Assembly (NCBI GenBank): GCA_002946415.1
Contig: NJPS01000057.1
Coordinates: 124,001 to 188,000 of the forward strand
Length of the DNA: 64,000 bases
Direction: 5' to 3'
Source: Rutstroemia sp. NJR-2017a BVV2
Lineage: Eukaryota > Ascomycota > Leotiomycetes > Helotiales > Rutstroemiaceae
Shown: one piece after another, positions 62,232 to 64,000 of the stretch
Position numbering within the stretch: the stretch's first letter is position 1
Layout: each line of letters opens with the position of its first letter
The notes under the pieces: generated by a model
Database searches by the model: none
What the model saw: the letters and a program-made list of their open reading frames with translations, nothing else
What the model was told of the DNA's origin: nothing
Translations under genes and position numbers: made by a program

Positions 62232-64000
62232 TCACCTCCCGTAGTTAGGTTTCCTAGCCATGTTCACCACCGGCGGTGGTCCATCTTCTAATGGATATGG
62301 AGCTAATGGTCGTCTGGCCATGCTTCCCGGATCGTTGATCGGGGTTTTTGGAGGTAGTGGTGGTGGTTCAACTCTTCTCATTGGGTTTCTCGCCGGAGTT
62401 TCTTGATATTGAGGACGAGGGAACTCGTCTAGACTCATGATTGCGATCTTGTCCGCACCAGATGCGTTTCTGTATTGCGATGGTGTTGGACTGTTCACTG
62501 TCAACCTGTCGTCGGCTGGTCGACTCAAAGGCGAGGAATGAGGGGATACGGTCTGATAATCTCCGGAAGAGCGGGGTGAGAGCGGTCGAGCGGGATCAAG
62601 AACCTCGAGTGTATCGTGATGTCCTGATTCGTACGAGGCCCGGGGTGGAGGACTATATTTGTTGGAGTTTGGAGTCAATGGAACAACTTCAGCAGGAAGT
62701 TCCACAGCTAGAGGATTGGCTTCCGGAACATCGGGAAGAGCTTTGTTGGAACCGGAGCTTGCTCTATGTGTCTTTCCATCCCACCTTAGCTTTGCTCGAT
62801 GGATTTTCGCCAGTTTCGCTGCTGCTTCGAGGTTCATGCGTTGGATGTCGCTCTTCCCAAGATATCTTCTCGTGCCAGTGCTAATATCTGCCAGACGATG
62901 CCACTCGTTCATACCGAATTCTCCAACACCAATTTCCACATTCAGTCGATAATAATTCTCGATGTTGACCCCGCGTTTGCTCAGATGTTCCTTCATCATA
63001 TATTGATGGGTGGCTTCGCATCCTTCAATTTTCGATATCAACTTCCTTCGCGCTTCCGCGAACTCGCCCATAAACCCTTCATACCAGATGTGTGAGTTCT
63101 GATCGCTTCCTGGTGGTCTTTTTCCTGTTCCTATGCTTACGAAAACTCCCACTTCTCGTCCAGGCCATTCGTTAACCGTAGCTTCATCAAGGACATATGG
63201 CGCTGGATTGTATTGACCGGCACCCTCGTCAAGAAATACTGATTGTCCGATTTGAATTGGTTTGAATGCAAGAGCTGTGGCCGAAGTCGCTCGTCCTGCT
63301 TCCCATATCTTACAATCATATTCTGGTGATGGTTCCTTTCGAGAATCGTAGGATCGGAGGAGAGCTGGCGCACCACCTTTTGGTGTGCCTTTGTAAGTCG
63401 CAGTAACGGCGCTATGACTTTTAGCTAAATATGGCAAATTTGTTTTAGGAACACTCACGTCTTAGTTCTGTTATCACGATTGTCGTATAACCTAGCATTG
63501 GGGTTACCCCACCTCGACATCATATAGGGTCTGCTCTGATATGTGGCCGGATTTCTGTTGCTGAAACTTGCAACACTGGCATTGCTTGTATGCCGCTGTG
63601 GAGTTCTGGTGCTGCTGCTCACTGGGCTGAACGGACTGACCGGGCTTCCCGGATATGCGCTGAGAGCTGGCTCCTCTTCTCCGTCGTTGCCCTCTTTCTC
63701 AAATAGTGTATGTTCTCTTACACACTCCTTGATGGCTTCCTCTAACTTCGAAGCTTTGAATAGAGTCGACCTGTATGGTATACCAGCAATCGTTTTATCC
63801 GTTTCGAAGACTTTCCTGGTCATCCGTACGTAGACTTCTTTGCATGTCTCCAGGTCCAGACGTAATCTGCCAAGCATGATCGCGATCAAACCACCTGTGC
63901 CCGTACCGCATATTAAATCGAAATGGTCGGCGGGTTTTGGAATCTGATCTCGTCGAGGCGCCTTTCCTTCGATCTCGACATATGTTCGGTGCATAAGCTC
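62232..64000 (-). CDS. patatin-like phospholipase-family protein (5' partial), nucleophile serine replaced
   Basis: Exon 63459-64000 continues past the right edge; exon 62232-63411 holds the C-terminus; the intron is 47 bp. The visible part starts inside the patatin fold. The nucleophile elbow FDLICGTGTGGLIAIMLGRL is followed by CKEVYVRMTRKVF and FKASKLEEAI. After a Ser/Pro insert the second exon gives ALLRSYDS, WEAGRATSATALAF and the catalytic-Asp region FLDEGAGQYNPA. The C-terminal 200 residues are Pro/Ser-rich and probably disordered. Patatins cleave acyl chains from phospholipids with a Ser-Asp dyad. Here the elbow reads G-T-G-T-G-G where G-T-S-T-G-G is usual, so the serine is glycine (codon 63899-63901), and the Asp motif is DEGA instead of DGG/DGA. 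It may be a non-catalytic relative. The N-terminal part with the glycine-rich oxyanion loop is beyond the window. Confidence 0.85.

Overview
This window looks like chromosomal DNA of a filamentous ascomycete. The genes are split by many short introns (about 44-110 bp, mostly GT-AG, often with CTAAC/CTGAC-type branch points). Intergenic regions are long and low in information, with microsatellites. The gene content is typically fungal: Zn2Cys6 regulators, an NRPS-like adenylation enzyme, a QutR/Qa-1S-type protein, a hexose transporter and a mitochondrial cytochrome c peroxidase. A member of the Leotiomycetes is my best guess, from general resemblance only. No bacterial-style operons, viral genes, intact transposons, CRISPR arrays, rRNA genes or convincing tRNA genes were seen.

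Layout, left to right. (1) 1-7 kb: the 3' end of an unknown lysine-rich coiled-coil gene, then the large proteasome adaptor gene ecm29 on the minus strand. (2) 8.8-21.5 kb, all plus strand: a Zn2Cys6 transcription factor, a UBA-UAS-UIM-UBX protein (Ubx5/UBXN7 type, Cdc48 cofactor), a germinal-centre/STE20 kinase and a BTB-domain protein. (3) 23.9-28.8 kb, minus strand: ccp1 and a CorA-like membrane protein with a weakly defined 5' end. (4) 30-35.7 kb: an accessory block made of an NRPS-like adenylation domain without carrier or reductase domains (-), a truncated and frameshifted phenylalanine ammonia-lyase relic (+), and an alpha/beta hydrolase of the Akt2/peroxisomal family (+). It reads as the remains of a secondary-metabolism locus. 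(5) 36.9-45 kb: a hexose transporter (-) and a QutR/Qa-1S-like dehydroquinase/shikimate-dehydrogenase-fold protein (+). (6) 45-57.8 kb: two long gene-poor stretches flanking a second Zn2Cys6 regulator with a probable GC-AG intron. (7) 57.9-64 kb: a fusion of a fungal rhodopsin/PTH11-like seven-helix domain with a complete fucose-permease-type MFS transporter in one reading frame, then a patatin-like gene running off the right edge whose nucleophile-elbow serine codon reads glycine.

The most unusual item is the sensor-plus-transporter fusion at 57860-60702. Next are the decayed adenylation/PAL/hydrolase locus, the serine-less patatin, the repressor-like AROM homologue without a P-loop, and a 9-bp motif (TACGAAGTA) found in five intergenic places. 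Exon boundaries were worked out by hand from splice consensus and reading-frame continuity. They are predictions, not transcript evidence.
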